Shown here: one piece after another, positions 16,454 to 23,882 of the stretch
How positions within the stretch are numbered: position 1 is the first letter of the stretch
Layout: every line of letters starts with the position of its first letter
Assembly (NCBI GenBank): GCA_963828075.1
Contig: CAWHDH010000021.1
Span: 1,674,001 to 1,738,000 of the forward strand
DNA: 64,000 nucleotides
Source: JACCYI01 sp963828075
GTDB lineage: Bacteria; Actinomycetota; Thermoleophilia; Solirubrobacterales; Solirubrobacteraceae
Direction: 5' to 3'
Notes under the pieces: model-generated
What the model was told of the DNA's origin: nothing
The model's input: only the letters and a program-made list of their open reading frames with translations
Databases searched by the model: none
Position numbers and translations under genes: made by a program

Positions 16454-18073
16454 TCAGCGGGGCGGACCCGCCGCGGCGCCGCGGATGAGGTCCGAGAGGC
16501 GCTCGGCGGCGACGATCGTCGGCAGGTTCGTGTTGGCCCGCGGCACCTCGGGGAAGACCGACGCGTCGGCGACCCACAGCCCGTCGACGCCGAGGACGCG
16601 TCCCTGCGGATCGACCACGGTGCGCGGGTCGTCCGGCGCGCCCATGCGGCAGGTGCCGCAGATGTGCCCCGTGTCGCCGACGGTCTCCATGAGCCAGCGG
16701 TCGATCGCCGCGTCGTCCGACAGCGCCTCGACGCCCTGTCCGGTGGCGTCGATCGCGACGTGCGCGAACGCGGCGTCGAACGAGCCGGTCCGGAACAGCT
16801 CGAGCGCGCGCTTGACGCCGTCGCGCATGCGCGCGAGATCGGAGGCGCCGTTCAGCAGGTCCTGGTCGATCTCCGGATGCACGTCGGGGTCGGGCGACAC
16901 GAGGCCCAGCCGCCCGCGCCCGAACTGCTGGTTGGCCCAGATGCAGAGCAGGCCCGGCCCACCCGCGGCGCTCCCGCCGCCGGCGCCGCCCCAGGTCCCG
17001 GCCGCACCGTCCGCGGCCAGCGCGGACGTGACGTCATGCGGCAGCGCCAGCGTCTGGTTGACCGACACGATCATCATGTCGTTCTCGGCTGCTCCGTGGA
17101 GTCCGGACGAGTAGCGAAGACAGCAGTTGGTCTGCCGCGCGTCGAGATCGGGCTGCGCTTCGGGACGGGCGAAGAGCCAGAACAGCGCCAGTGGGTGCTC
17201 TTGCATCCCCTCGCCGACCGGCAGTCGCGCGACCGATCCATCCGGCCCGATCCCCGTTCGCAGCAGGATCGCCGGGGAGTGGACGGCGCCGGCGCACAGG
17301 ACGACGCCTCGCGCGCGGACCTCGACCCACTCGTCGCCCATGCGAGCGCGTACGCCCACGGCGCGGCCCGCCTCGACGATCACCTTGTCGACCGTCACCC
17401 CACCGATGACGCGCAGGTTCTCGCGCTCGCGGGCGGGCTCGAGGTAGCCGTCATTGGTCGTGACGCGCGCGCCGTCGCGGGCGCTGATGCCGTACGGCGA
17501 CACGCCCGTGCCTGTCGGTGCGTTGTGGTCATCGCACCACCCGTATCCCAGATCGAGGGCGCTCGCGGCGAGGGCGTCATCGGCAGGGCCCCACTCGTCG
17601 CGCGCGAGCCGCTGGACCGGGATCGGCCCGTCGGCGCCGTGATAGGGCCGGTCACCGAAGTTCGCGTCGCTCTCCATGCGCCGCCGGAAGGGCAGGACGT
17701 CGGCGTACGACCAGCCGGGACAGCCGGAGGCCGCCCAGCGGTCGTAGTCGTCGGCCATCGCGTGGATGGCGATCATGCCGTTGACCGCCGACGACCCCCC
17801 GAGGCCCCGGCCGCGCAGGTGCGGTCTCGGCTCCTGGGCGCTCGACCGCCGCGACTCGAGGCCCTGCCACTGGAACGGCGCACACGCCGTCTCGTCGAGC
17901 GCCCGCCAGCCGTTCATGCTGCGCAGCTGCGGCGGCGCGTCGCTCGACCGCCAGTCGGGCCCGGCTTCGAGCAGCACCACCTGCGCGGCGGCGTCCTCGC
18001 TCAGGCGCGCGGCCAGGACGCACCCGGCGCTGCCGCCACCGACGACCAGCCAGTCCGCTTCGAGGTTCGTCAT
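16454..18073 (-). CDS. GMC-family oxidoreductase 1 (alcohol/choline dehydrogenase-like)
   Basis: A 539-residue glucose-methanol-choline flavoprotein. The FAD motif VVGGGSAGCVLAARLSED is at the N-terminus, GRGLGGSSAVNGM is the second signature, AGAVHSPAILLRTGIGP the third, and the C-terminal active-site histidine is in GHICGTCRMG with an Asn partner in RANTNLPT. It oxidises a primary alcohol to an aldehyde, fitting a step after P450 hydroxylation and before the aldehyde dehydrogenase. No signal peptide is present. It is last in the ALDH-GMC2-GMC1 operon and is a diverged paralogue of the gene upstream. Confidence 0.92.
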   Translation of the reverse strand: MTNLEADWLVVGGGSAGCVLAARLSEDAAAQVVLLEAGPDWRSSDAPPQLRSMNGWRALDETACAPFQWQGLESRRSSAQEPRPHLRGRGLGGSSAVNGMIAIHAMADDYDRWAASGCPGWSYADVLPFRRRMESDANFGDRPYHGADGPIPVQRLARDEWGPADDALAASALDLGYGWCDDHNAPTGTGVSPYGISARDGARVTTNDGYLEPARERENLRVIGGVTVDKVIVEAGRAVGVRARMGDEWVEVRARGVVLCAGAVHSPAILLRTGIGPDGSVARLPVGEGMQEHPLALFWLFARPEAQPDLDARQTNCCLRYSSGLHGAAENDMMIVSVNQTLALPHDVTSALAADGAAGTWGGAGGGSAAGGPGLLCIWANQQFGRGRLGLVSPDPDVHPEIDQDLLNGASDLARMRDGVKRALELFRTGSFDAAFAHVAIDATGQGVEALSDDAAIDRWLMETVGDTGHICGTCRMGAPDDPRTVVDPQGRVLGVDGLWVADASVFPEVPRANTNLPTIVAAERLSDLIRGAAAGPPR

Positions 18074-18076
18074 GCG

Positions 18077-19630
18077 CTAGACGCCGACGTGCGCGAGCTG
18101 CGAGCGCGCGGCGATGCTTGAGCGCAGCAGGTCGGCGCAGCGCTCCGCGAGCATGATCGTGGTCAGGTTCGTCGGCACCACCGGCAGCGTCGGCATGATC
18201 GACGCATCGATGACATAGAGGTCGTCGACGCCGTGCACCTTGCCGCGCTGGTCGACGACGCCCCAGCTCGAGCCCGCCGGCCCCATCGAGCACGTCCCGA
18301 TCGGATGCGCCTCGGTCGTCGGCGCGCCCTGGATCGCGCTCGCGATCGCGCCGTCGTCGACGACCCCGGCGCCGGGGAAGACCTCCTCGGTCACGAACCG
18401 TGCGAGCGCCGGATGCTCGAAGAGCGAGCGCACCCGCTTGACGCCGTCGACGACCCGAGCGAGGTCCTCGGGGTGGTCGTAGAAGTTCGCGACGATCCTG
18501 GGCGGCGCGTGGGGGTCGGCGGAGGCGAGCTCGACCCGGCCGATCGAGTACGGGCGCAGGAGCGCGATCCCGCAGAACACCTGCGTCGGATCGATCGTGA
18601 ACAGCACCATGTGCAGGTCCATCTCGGCGTCGCTCGTCGAGCCGGTCGAGGCGTAGTGCACGAGCGTCTGCAGCGGCGGCTCCGCGTGCTCGAACTCGTC
18701 GCTCGCGGCGAACGCGACCGTCGAGAGCGGGTGGTCGCGCATGTTCTTGCCGACGGCGTCGTTGGCGTGGACGACTTCGATGCCCAGGGCCTCGAGGTCG
18801 GCCGCCGGGCCGATCCCGGACCGCATCAGGATCGGCGGACTGCAGTAGGAGCCGGCGCTGAGGATGATCGTGTCGGCGGCGATCTCCTCGCCGGAGCCGA
18901 GGACGACGGAGCGGGCGCGGCCGTCGACGACCGTCACGCGGTCGACCACCACTCCGGAGCGGATCTCGAGGTTCGAGCGCGCGCGGACCGCGGTGGTCAG
19001 GTAGCCGACGGCGGCGCTCTGGCGCACCCCGTCGATCTGGTTTACCCCGAGCGGGCCGACGCCCACCGGGTTCGGTCCGTTGAGGTCCTCGACGTACCGG
19101 TGGCCGGCGGCCTGGCATGCCTCGATGAACCCCTTGGTCACGGGGTTCTGCTCCTCGCCGAGGAAGCGGTGGATGTGGATCGGACCGCCCTGGCCGTGCC
19201 AGTCGCCGGGCGCGGCGTCGTCCTCGAGCTTGAGGAAGTACGGGAGCACCGCCTCCCAGGTCCACTCGTCGGCGCCCATGCCCTCCCAGCGCGCGAAGTC
19301 GATCGGCAGCGCGCGGGTGGCGTTCGTGCCGTTGACCGCCGACGAGCCGCCGACGACCTTGCCGCGCGGCATCGGCACTTCGCCCGGCTGCACCACCGAC
19401 CACGAAGGAATGTCCTTCGCATTGGCGATCGCCTCGGACGAGAAGCCCCAGTCGTGGTCCGGCACGCCGAACAGCCAGGCGTTGCGGATGTCCTCCGGGG
19501 CGTCGGCGACGGACGGGTAGTCCGGCCCGGCCTCGAGCAGCAGGACGGAGGTGTCGGGATCCTCCGACAGCCGGGCGGCGAGCGCGCACCCGGCCGAGCC
19601 GGCTCCGCAGATGACGACGTCGTGTGCCAT
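18077..19630 (-). CDS. GMC-family oxidoreductase 2
   Basis: A 517-residue GMC flavoprotein with FAD motif ICGAGSAGCALAARLSEDPDTSVLLLEAG, GKVVGGSSAVNGTNATRA, SAGSYCSPPILMRSGIGP, and the C-terminal catalytic block HPIGTCSMGP followed by VVPTNLTT. It lies three bases upstream of GMC1 and about 30 bases downstream of the aldehyde dehydrogenase, clearly one operon. Having two different GMC enzymes suggests either two alcohol substrates, for example the two products of a pathway branch, or one enzyme oxidising a ring alcohol and the other a side-chain alcohol. Which is which cannot be read. Confidence 0.92.
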   Translation of the reverse strand: MAHDVVICGAGSAGCALAARLSEDPDTSVLLLEAGPDYPSVADAPEDIRNAWLFGVPDHDWGFSSEAIANAKDIPSWSVVQPGEVPMPRGKVVGGSSAVNGTNATRALPIDFARWEGMGADEWTWEAVLPYFLKLEDDAAPGDWHGQGGPIHIHRFLGEEQNPVTKGFIEACQAAGHRYVEDLNGPNPVGVGPLGVNQIDGVRQSAAVGYLTTAVRARSNLEIRSGVVVDRVTVVDGRARSVVLGSGEEIAADTIILSAGSYCSPPILMRSGIGPAADLEALGIEVVHANDAVGKNMRDHPLSTVAFAASDEFEHAEPPLQTLVHYASTGSTSDAEMDLHMVLFTIDPTQVFCGIALLRPYSIGRVELASADPHAPPRIVANFYDHPEDLARVVDGVKRVRSLFEHPALARFVTEEVFPGAGVVDDGAIASAIQGAPTTEAHPIGTCSMGPAGSSWGVVDQRGKVHGVDDLYVIDASIMPTLPVVPTNLTTIMLAERCADLLRSSIAARSQLAHVGV

Positions 19631-19659
19631 GGGTTCTCCTCGTAGTCGGGTGGTGGGGG

Positions 19660-21210
19660 CTAGGCCCGAGCCAGCTGCCGGTCGGCGAGCTCGGCCACCT
19701 TCTGCGGGAGCTCCTGCGACGGATCGATCGAGATCGTCTTGGTCTGCAGCATCCCTTCGAAGCCGGCCGGCCCGTGCTCGCGGCCGAAGCCGGACTCCTT
19801 GACGCCCCCGAACGGCGAGTTGAGGTCCGCGGCGAAGGTGTTGACCGAGAAGGTGCCGGTCCGGATGCGCCGGGCGATGGCGAAGCCGGCATCCATGTCG
19901 CTGGTGAAGACACAGCCCGAGAGGCCGTAGCGGCTGTCGTTGGCGATCCGGATCGCGTCCTCTTCGTCGGTGTAGGGGATGAGGGCGGTGACCGGCCCGA
20001 AGATCTCCTCCTGCGCGACGGTCATGTCATTGGTGACGTCGGTCAGGAGCGTGGGCTCGACATACCAGCCACGCGGCAGGTGCTCCGGCTGCTTGCCGCC
20101 GACGCGCACCGTCGCGCCCTCCTCGACCGCTGTCCGGATGTGGCCGAGGACGCGGTCGCGATGCGCCTCGGTGATGAGCGGGCCGACGATCGTGTCGGCC
20201 TCCATCGGATCGCCCACCTTGAGCGCGGAGATCTGCTCGGCGAGGGCGTCGGCGACCTGGTCGTACATCGAGGCCGGGACCAGGATGCGGCTGATGCACA
20301 CGCAGCTCTGGCCCTGGTTCGTCCCCACGCTGCAGCCCACGAGCGTGGGGATCGCGACGTCCAGGTCGGCGTCCTCGAGGAGGATCGCGGCCGACTTGCC
20401 GCCGAGCTCGAGCACGCACGGCTTGATGAGCGAGCCGCAGACCTCGCCGATGCGGCGGCCGACCGCGGTCGACCCGGTGAAGCTGACCATGTCGACGCCC
20501 GGATGGCGGATGAGGTGCTCGGACGCCTCCGGCCGCGCCGCGACGATGTTGAGGACGCCGGGCGGGAACCCGATCTCCTCCATGAGCTCGCCGAGCAGGA
20601 ACGACGCGAGCGGGTTCGCCTCCGGCACCTTGAGGACGACGGTGCACCCGGCGGCGAGCGCGGGCCCCGCCTTCTGGCCGACGCACGCCACCGCGAAGTT
20701 GAAGGCGGAGATGCACGCCACGACGCCGACCGGCTCGTGGACCACGAGGCTCTTGCCGGCGAACGGGATGATCGTCCCCTCGCCGCCGCCGCCGGCGAGC
20801 GCGTTGAGATCGCTGACCCGGACCTCCTGGTACGGGTACGTCCTCGCGAGCTCCGCGTAGTAGTTGAAGCTGAGCGTCGGCGCGACCGCCTGGTAGGCCT
20901 GCGAGAGGAACAGCGTGCAGCCGCTCTCCTCGGTGATGAGCTCGGCGATCTCGTCCTTGCGGGCGCTGATCGCGGCGGCGAGCCGCGCGACGAGATCCGC
21001 GCGCTCGGCGGCGGGCCGCGTCGGCCAGTCGGTCTCGTCGAACGCGCGGCGCGCCGCGGCCACGGCGGCGTCGATGTCAGCGGTGCTCGCGGCGGGCACG
21101 GAGCCGATCCGCTGCTGGGTGCTCGGCGAGATGACGTCGAAGCGGTCCGATGACTCGGCTGGACGCCAGCGGCCGTCGATGAAGAATGAGGAGTAGTCGC
21201 GGGGGCTCAT
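19660..21210 (-). CDS. NAD(P)-dependent aldehyde dehydrogenase
   Basis: A 516-residue aldehyde dehydrogenase, slightly longer than the usual 480-500 because of an insert (LNALAGGGGEGTIIPFAGK) before the cofactor domain. The cofactor-site FNF of ISAFNFAVA, VSFTGSTAVGRRI, the general base Glu in LELGGKSA and the catalytic Cys303 in NQGQSCVC are all present, as is EIFGPV near the C-terminus. It converts the aldehyde made by the GMC/ADH enzymes, or an amino-transfer product, to a carboxylate. ATG at 21210 is chosen for its GGAG spaced about seven bases. First gene of its operon; operator 4 and a TTGACG/TAAGGT promoter lie just upstream. Confidence 0.93.
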   Translation of the reverse strand: MSPRDYSSFFIDGRWRPAESSDRFDVISPSTQQRIGSVPAASTADIDAAVAAARRAFDETDWPTRPAAERADLVARLAAAISARKDEIAELITEESGCTLFLSQAYQAVAPTLSFNYYAELARTYPYQEVRVSDLNALAGGGGEGTIIPFAGKSLVVHEPVGVVACISAFNFAVACVGQKAGPALAAGCTVVLKVPEANPLASFLLGELMEEIGFPPGVLNIVAARPEASEHLIRHPGVDMVSFTGSTAVGRRIGEVCGSLIKPCVLELGGKSAAILLEDADLDVAIPTLVGCSVGTNQGQSCVCISRILVPASMYDQVADALAEQISALKVGDPMEADTIVGPLITEAHRDRVLGHIRTAVEEGATVRVGGKQPEHLPRGWYVEPTLLTDVTNDMTVAQEEIFGPVTALIPYTDEEDAIRIANDSRYGLSGCVFTSDMDAGFAIARRIRTGTFSVNTFAADLNSPFGGVKESGFGREHGPAGFEGMLQTKTISIDPSQELPQKVAELADRQLARA

Positions 21211-21233
21211 GGCCGGGCTCCAGTTTCGTTGGG

Positions 21234-21248
21234 CTGACTTCAGTTCAG
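21234..21248. promoter_or_regulatory. Palindromic operator CTGA-N7-TCAG, site 4
   Basis: CTGACTTCAGTTCAG lies 23 bases before the aldehyde dehydrogenase start and five bases downstream of that operon's -10 hexamer, so it covers the predicted transcription start. Confidence 0.72.
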
Positions 21249-21253
21249 TTTCG

Positions 21254-21282
21254 ACCTTAGCGGCGGATCGCCGTCGCGTCAA
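21254..21282 (-). promoter_or_regulatory. Promoter of the ALDH-GMC operon
   Basis: On the minus strand, TTGACG (21282 to 21277), a 17-base spacer and TAAGGT (21259 to 21254, TAnnnT form) precede the aldehyde dehydrogenase. Spacing is the same as at the transporter and P450 promoters. Confidence 0.6.
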
Positions 21283-21294
21283 GGCTGGCACGTC

Positions 21295-21309
21295 CTGAAT
21301 CCATGTCAG
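21295..21309. promoter_or_regulatory. Palindromic operator CTGA-N7-TCAG, site 5
   Basis: CTGAATCCATGTCAG lies 79 bases before the XRE regulator start and shares its first seven bases with site 1. It suggests that the regulator controls its own gene as well as the divergent dehydrogenase operon. Confidence 0.7.
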
Positions 21310-21388
21310 TTGTGCCCCTGGTCGATCGCGGGCGGTCGGAGCTTGGCCGGCTGACGGTCGTCGCCGCCGGTGCCGTAGTGTCGAGCTG

Positions 21389-21748
21389 ATGGACGAGGAG
21401 GAGACCACCCTCGGGGCGTACATCCGGCGGCAGCGGGAGCTGCACGAGCTGTCCCTGCGCCAGATGGCGGAGAGGGCCGGGATCTCGAACCCCTACCTGT
21501 CGCAGATCGAGCACGGGCTCCGCGAGCCCTCGGAGAAGGTGCTCGATGCCATCGCCCGGTCGCTCGAGCTCTCGGCGGACACGCTGTATGAGCAGTCCGG
21601 CCATCCCCGCCCCGCGGCGCAGGACGAGGAGGAGTCGGCCGTCGTGGCGGCGATCCGGAGCGACCCGCAGCTGACGTCGCGCCAGCGCCAGGCGATGCTC
21701 GAGGTCTACGCCTCGTTCACGGGTCGCCGTCGCCGTCGCAGCACTTGA
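21389..21748 (+). CDS. XRE-family transcriptional regulator of the catabolic island
   Basis: A 119-residue regulator. The helix-turn-helix occupies about residues 8-65 (LGAYIRRQRELHELSLRQMAERAGISNPYLSQIEHGLREPSEKVLDAIARSLELS), a clear HTH_3/Cro type, followed by a short acidic linker and a conserved helical tail (ESAVVAAIRSDPQLTSRQRQAMLEVYASF) that probably dimerises it; no ligand-binding cupin domain is present. Dimeric XRE proteins bind palindromes, and two CTGA-N7-TCAG sites lie in its own upstream region. The same palindrome stands at the other divergent promoters of the island. It is therefore the best candidate for the pathway repressor. The effector is unknown; with so small a C-terminal part it may sense a ligand at the dimer interface or respond to a partner. 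Confidence 0.9.
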   Translation: MDEEETTLGAYIRRQRELHELSLRQMAERAGISNPYLSQIEHGLREPSEKVLDAIARSLELSADTLYEQSGHPRPAAQDEEESAVVAAIRSDPQLTSRQRQAMLEVYASFTGRRRRRST

Positions 21749-21987
21749 ACGCTGGGGGTTACGCCGCGGCCGGCTCGAGCGAGTCGCCGGTCTCGCTCGG
21801 CGAGCGCTCGCTCTCGGTCCTCCGGCGGACCCCCTTGCCAACGACGCGAGCCGGGAGCGGTGGCCGCTCGGCGGCGCGGCGACGCGAACGGCGCAGACGC
21901 GAGGGCGCGTTCGATCTGCGCCTGCTCCTGGATCAATGCCTGCACCGAGGCGAGCTCCCGGCCGATCTCCTTCAGTCGCTCCTGCAT
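21706..21987 (-). CDS. Possible small coiled-coil protein, partly degraded
   Basis: Reading from ATG at 21987 gives about 93 residues starting MQERLKEIGRELASVQALIQEQAQIERALASAPFASPRRRA, a good amphipathic coiled coil like the N-terminus of helix-turn-helix proteins common in high-G+C actinobacteria. Coiled-coil sequence also runs upstream (DLVDDLRRQ) without a start codon. After the coil the frame becomes low-complexity Arg-rich and runs 43 bases into the XRE gene. A +1 frame instead ends cleanly at 21759 with ...GDSLEPAAA. Either a frameshift or decay is likely; the expected HTH part is absent. Function unknown. Confidence 0.35.
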   Translation of the reverse strand: MQERLKEIGRELASVQALIQEQAQIERALASAPFASPRRRAATAPGSRRWQGGPPEDRERALAERDRRLARAGRGVTPSVQVLRRRRRPVNEA

Positions 21988-22114
21988 CTGCCGCCGCAGG
22001 TCATCAACGAGGTCCCCACCACGTACTCCCCGGTCGCGCTTGGATGGATCTTGGCGGGTGTATCGGCGGTTCGATGACGAACACCGGCCGCGAGCGCGAT
22101 CCGGCGCCGTCGGA

Positions 22115-22146
22115 CTAAGTCGGCTCCCTTCTCCGCCGACGCTTAG
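22115..22146 (-). terminator. Bulged hairpin overlapping the stop of the downstream-facing secreted gene
   Basis: CTAAGTCGGC (22115-22124) pairs with GCCGACGCTTAG (22135-22146) except for a two-base bulge, with a pyrimidine-rich loop. It begins at the stop codon of the minus-strand gene ending at 22143, the place expected for its terminator. No T-tract follows. Confidence 0.4.
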
Positions 22147-23219
22147 TGCGCGCGCCGCAGCCACACGCGCAGCGCGCGTGGCGAGCGGATCGCGCTGCGG
22201 TCGAGCACCGCGACGAAGCGCACGCGGCCGCGGCGCACGCCGAACAGCACCGGGCTGCGCCGCCGGGTTTCGAAGACGCGCGTGAAGCCGATGTTCAGCC
22301 GCTTCGCGCGGTGCGGGAACGCGCGGCGGAAGGCGCGCTCCGAGCTGCCGGGCCGCACGCCGCGCACCGCGTAGGCGGGTGCCGTAGAGAGCAGGAACGC
22401 GCTGCGCTCGCCGCTGTCGGGATCCGCGCCGCGCTCGCCGCTGCGGTCGCTCGCGAAGCCCGCCATCAGCTTCGCGCCCGGCTCCACGCAGTAGCGCAGG
22501 AAGCCGCGGTGAACCCGGGCCGGCGCCCCGAGCCGCGCGCGCAGCGCCGCCTCGGTGTCGCCCAGCCCGAGCGGCCCGATGGCCCGGCGGCTGACGCGGC
22601 CGGTCGCCGGCCCGCAGCGCGGGCGGCGCGCCTCGAGCTGCGCGGGCTCGGCGTAGATGCGTGCGCCCGGCGCCGACGCCCGCGCCACGCACGCCGGATC
22701 GACGTCCACCGTGCCGCGGGTGCGCGTGCCGCCGGTGCCCGGGCCCATGTGGGCGGCGTACTCGGGCGGGAGGCCCGGGACCTTCGACGGGTCTTCCGTG
22801 CGGCCGTTGACGGAGAAGTTGGTCACCCAGACGCCGCCGTCCCCCTTGGCCTTGTCGAAGAAGTAGTGACCGTCCCACTCGTAGGTCTTCGTCCGCCCGT
22901 CGGCCTGCACGACCGAGCCGCGCCAGTGGTCGGACTGGAAGTAGAAGCACTTCGGCGTCGCGGCGGCGACCCGCGAGGGCTCCTTGGAGAGGAACTCCAC
23001 GACCCCGAGCTCGGTGACGTTCTGGCGGCGCTTGTCGTACTCGACGCAGTAGGGGTCGGCCGCCGGGTCGGCGACCGACGCCTCGAACCCGGCCTGCTGC
23101 AGCACGCACTCGAACGGGTTGGCGCCGTCCCAGCCCGTCGGCGCCTCCGCGCCCCGCGCGGTGGCCGGGAGCGCCAGGACGACGGCCAGACCCGCCGCGA
23201 GGAGTGGGGTGCGCGTCAT
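22143..23219 (-). CDS. Secreted protein of unknown function
   Basis: A 358-residue exported protein. The N-terminus MTRTPLLAAGLAVVLALPATARGAEA is a Sec signal peptide with an ARGA cleavage region. The mature part has paired cysteines (FECVLQQ, YCVEYD, CFYF) and two copies of a glycine-turn motif near the C-terminus (IGPLGLGDTEAALRARLGAP and VRGVRPGSSERAFRRAFPHR), a repeat seen in secreted proteins of this lineage; it ends in an Arg-rich strand segment. No enzyme family is recognised. It is divergent from the Tat-GMC pair with a 27-bp gap, so shared regulation is possible. Confidence 0.75.
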   Translation of the reverse strand: MTRTPLLAAGLAVVLALPATARGAEAPTGWDGANPFECVLQQAGFEASVADPAADPYCVEYDKRRQNVTELGVVEFLSKEPSRVAAATPKCFYFQSDHWRGSVVQADGRTKTYEWDGHYFFDKAKGDGGVWVTNFSVNGRTEDPSKVPGLPPEYAAHMGPGTGGTRTRGTVDVDPACVARASAPGARIYAEPAQLEARRPRCGPATGRVSRRAIGPLGLGDTEAALRARLGAPARVHRGFLRYCVEPGAKLMAGFASDRSGERGADPDSGERSAFLLSTAPAYAVRGVRPGSSERAFRRAFPHRAKRLNIGFTRVFETRRRSPVLFGVRRGRVRFVAVLDRSAIRSPRALRVWLRRAH

Positions 23220-23246
23220 CGAGCCAAGTGTAAAGTCGCACAAGCG

Positions 23247-23882
23247 ATGCCGCTCCGGTGGGACGACATCACGCGCCGGGACTTCGTCGCGCGGGCGATC
23301 GCCGGTGGCACCGCGATCGTCGCTGCAGGCGGCCTGCGCCTGGCCGCGCCCGAGGCCGCGACCGCCGCCGAGCCGACCGCCGCCGACGGTGCCCTGCAGG
23401 CGTTCGCCGACACGATGGTGCCGGGGCGTGCGGCCACCCGCACCGACCTCGGGCTGCCCATCCATCCCGAGGCCATCCTCGGGCTCCACGACGAGCCCGG
23501 CGCGGTCGAGGCGGACTCGCTGGCGGTCGGCCGCCATCCGCAGATCGGCTTCTCGGTGCTCGAGCCGGCGTTCCTCGCCGAGCTCGAGGCCCGCTCGCTG
23601 CCGCTCGGCGGCCCGTTCCTCGCCCTCGACGCCGAACGGCGCATCCAGGTCTGCCTCGGCGGTCTCGATTTCGACAACCCGACCCGCACGCTGTGGGAGC
23701 TCGCCGCGGCGGTCCCGTTCGCCGCGTTCTGCGCGGCCGCCGTGGCGCCGGCGCAGACGGCTGCGCGCGCGAGCGGGTACCGCGTCATGGGCTATCCCGG
23801 CGAGGCGCCGGCCGGCTACAAGCGCGCGTCCTACCGCCGGACGCTCTCCCGCTCGCGCACGAAGACCGGGAACCTGCGCTGA
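23247..23882 (+). CDS. Tat-exported DUF5987-like partner subunit of a GMC oxidoreductase
   Basis: A 211-residue protein with a twin-arginine signal (TRRDFVARAIAGGTAIVAAGGL) near the N-terminus. The mature part (ALQAFADTMVPGR, LGLDFDNPTRTLWELAAAVPFAAFCAAAV, GYRVMGYPG) resembles the small subunits that travel with GMC dehydrogenases, as gluconate 2-dehydrogenase subunit 3 does. Its stop overlaps the ATG of the GMC gene (TGATG). The likely role is to carry the cofactor-loaded GMC subunit, which lacks its own signal, through the Tat pore and perhaps to anchor it. The family name is from pattern memory and should be checked. Confidence 0.7.
   Translation: MPLRWDDITRRDFVARAIAGGTAIVAAGGLRLAAPEAATAAEPTAADGALQAFADTMVPGRAATRTDLGLPIHPEAILGLHDEPGAVEADSLAVGRHPQIGFSVLEPAFLAELEARSLPLGGPFLALDAERRIQVCLGGLDFDNPTRTLWELAAAVPFAAFCAAAVAPAQTAARASGYRVMGYPGEAPAGYKRASYRRTLSRSRTKTGNLR

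Noticed and set aside
16454..19630. Two GMC genes as a recent tandem duplication
   Set aside because: The two proteins share only family motifs and differ throughout, so they are old paralogues rather than a recent copy.
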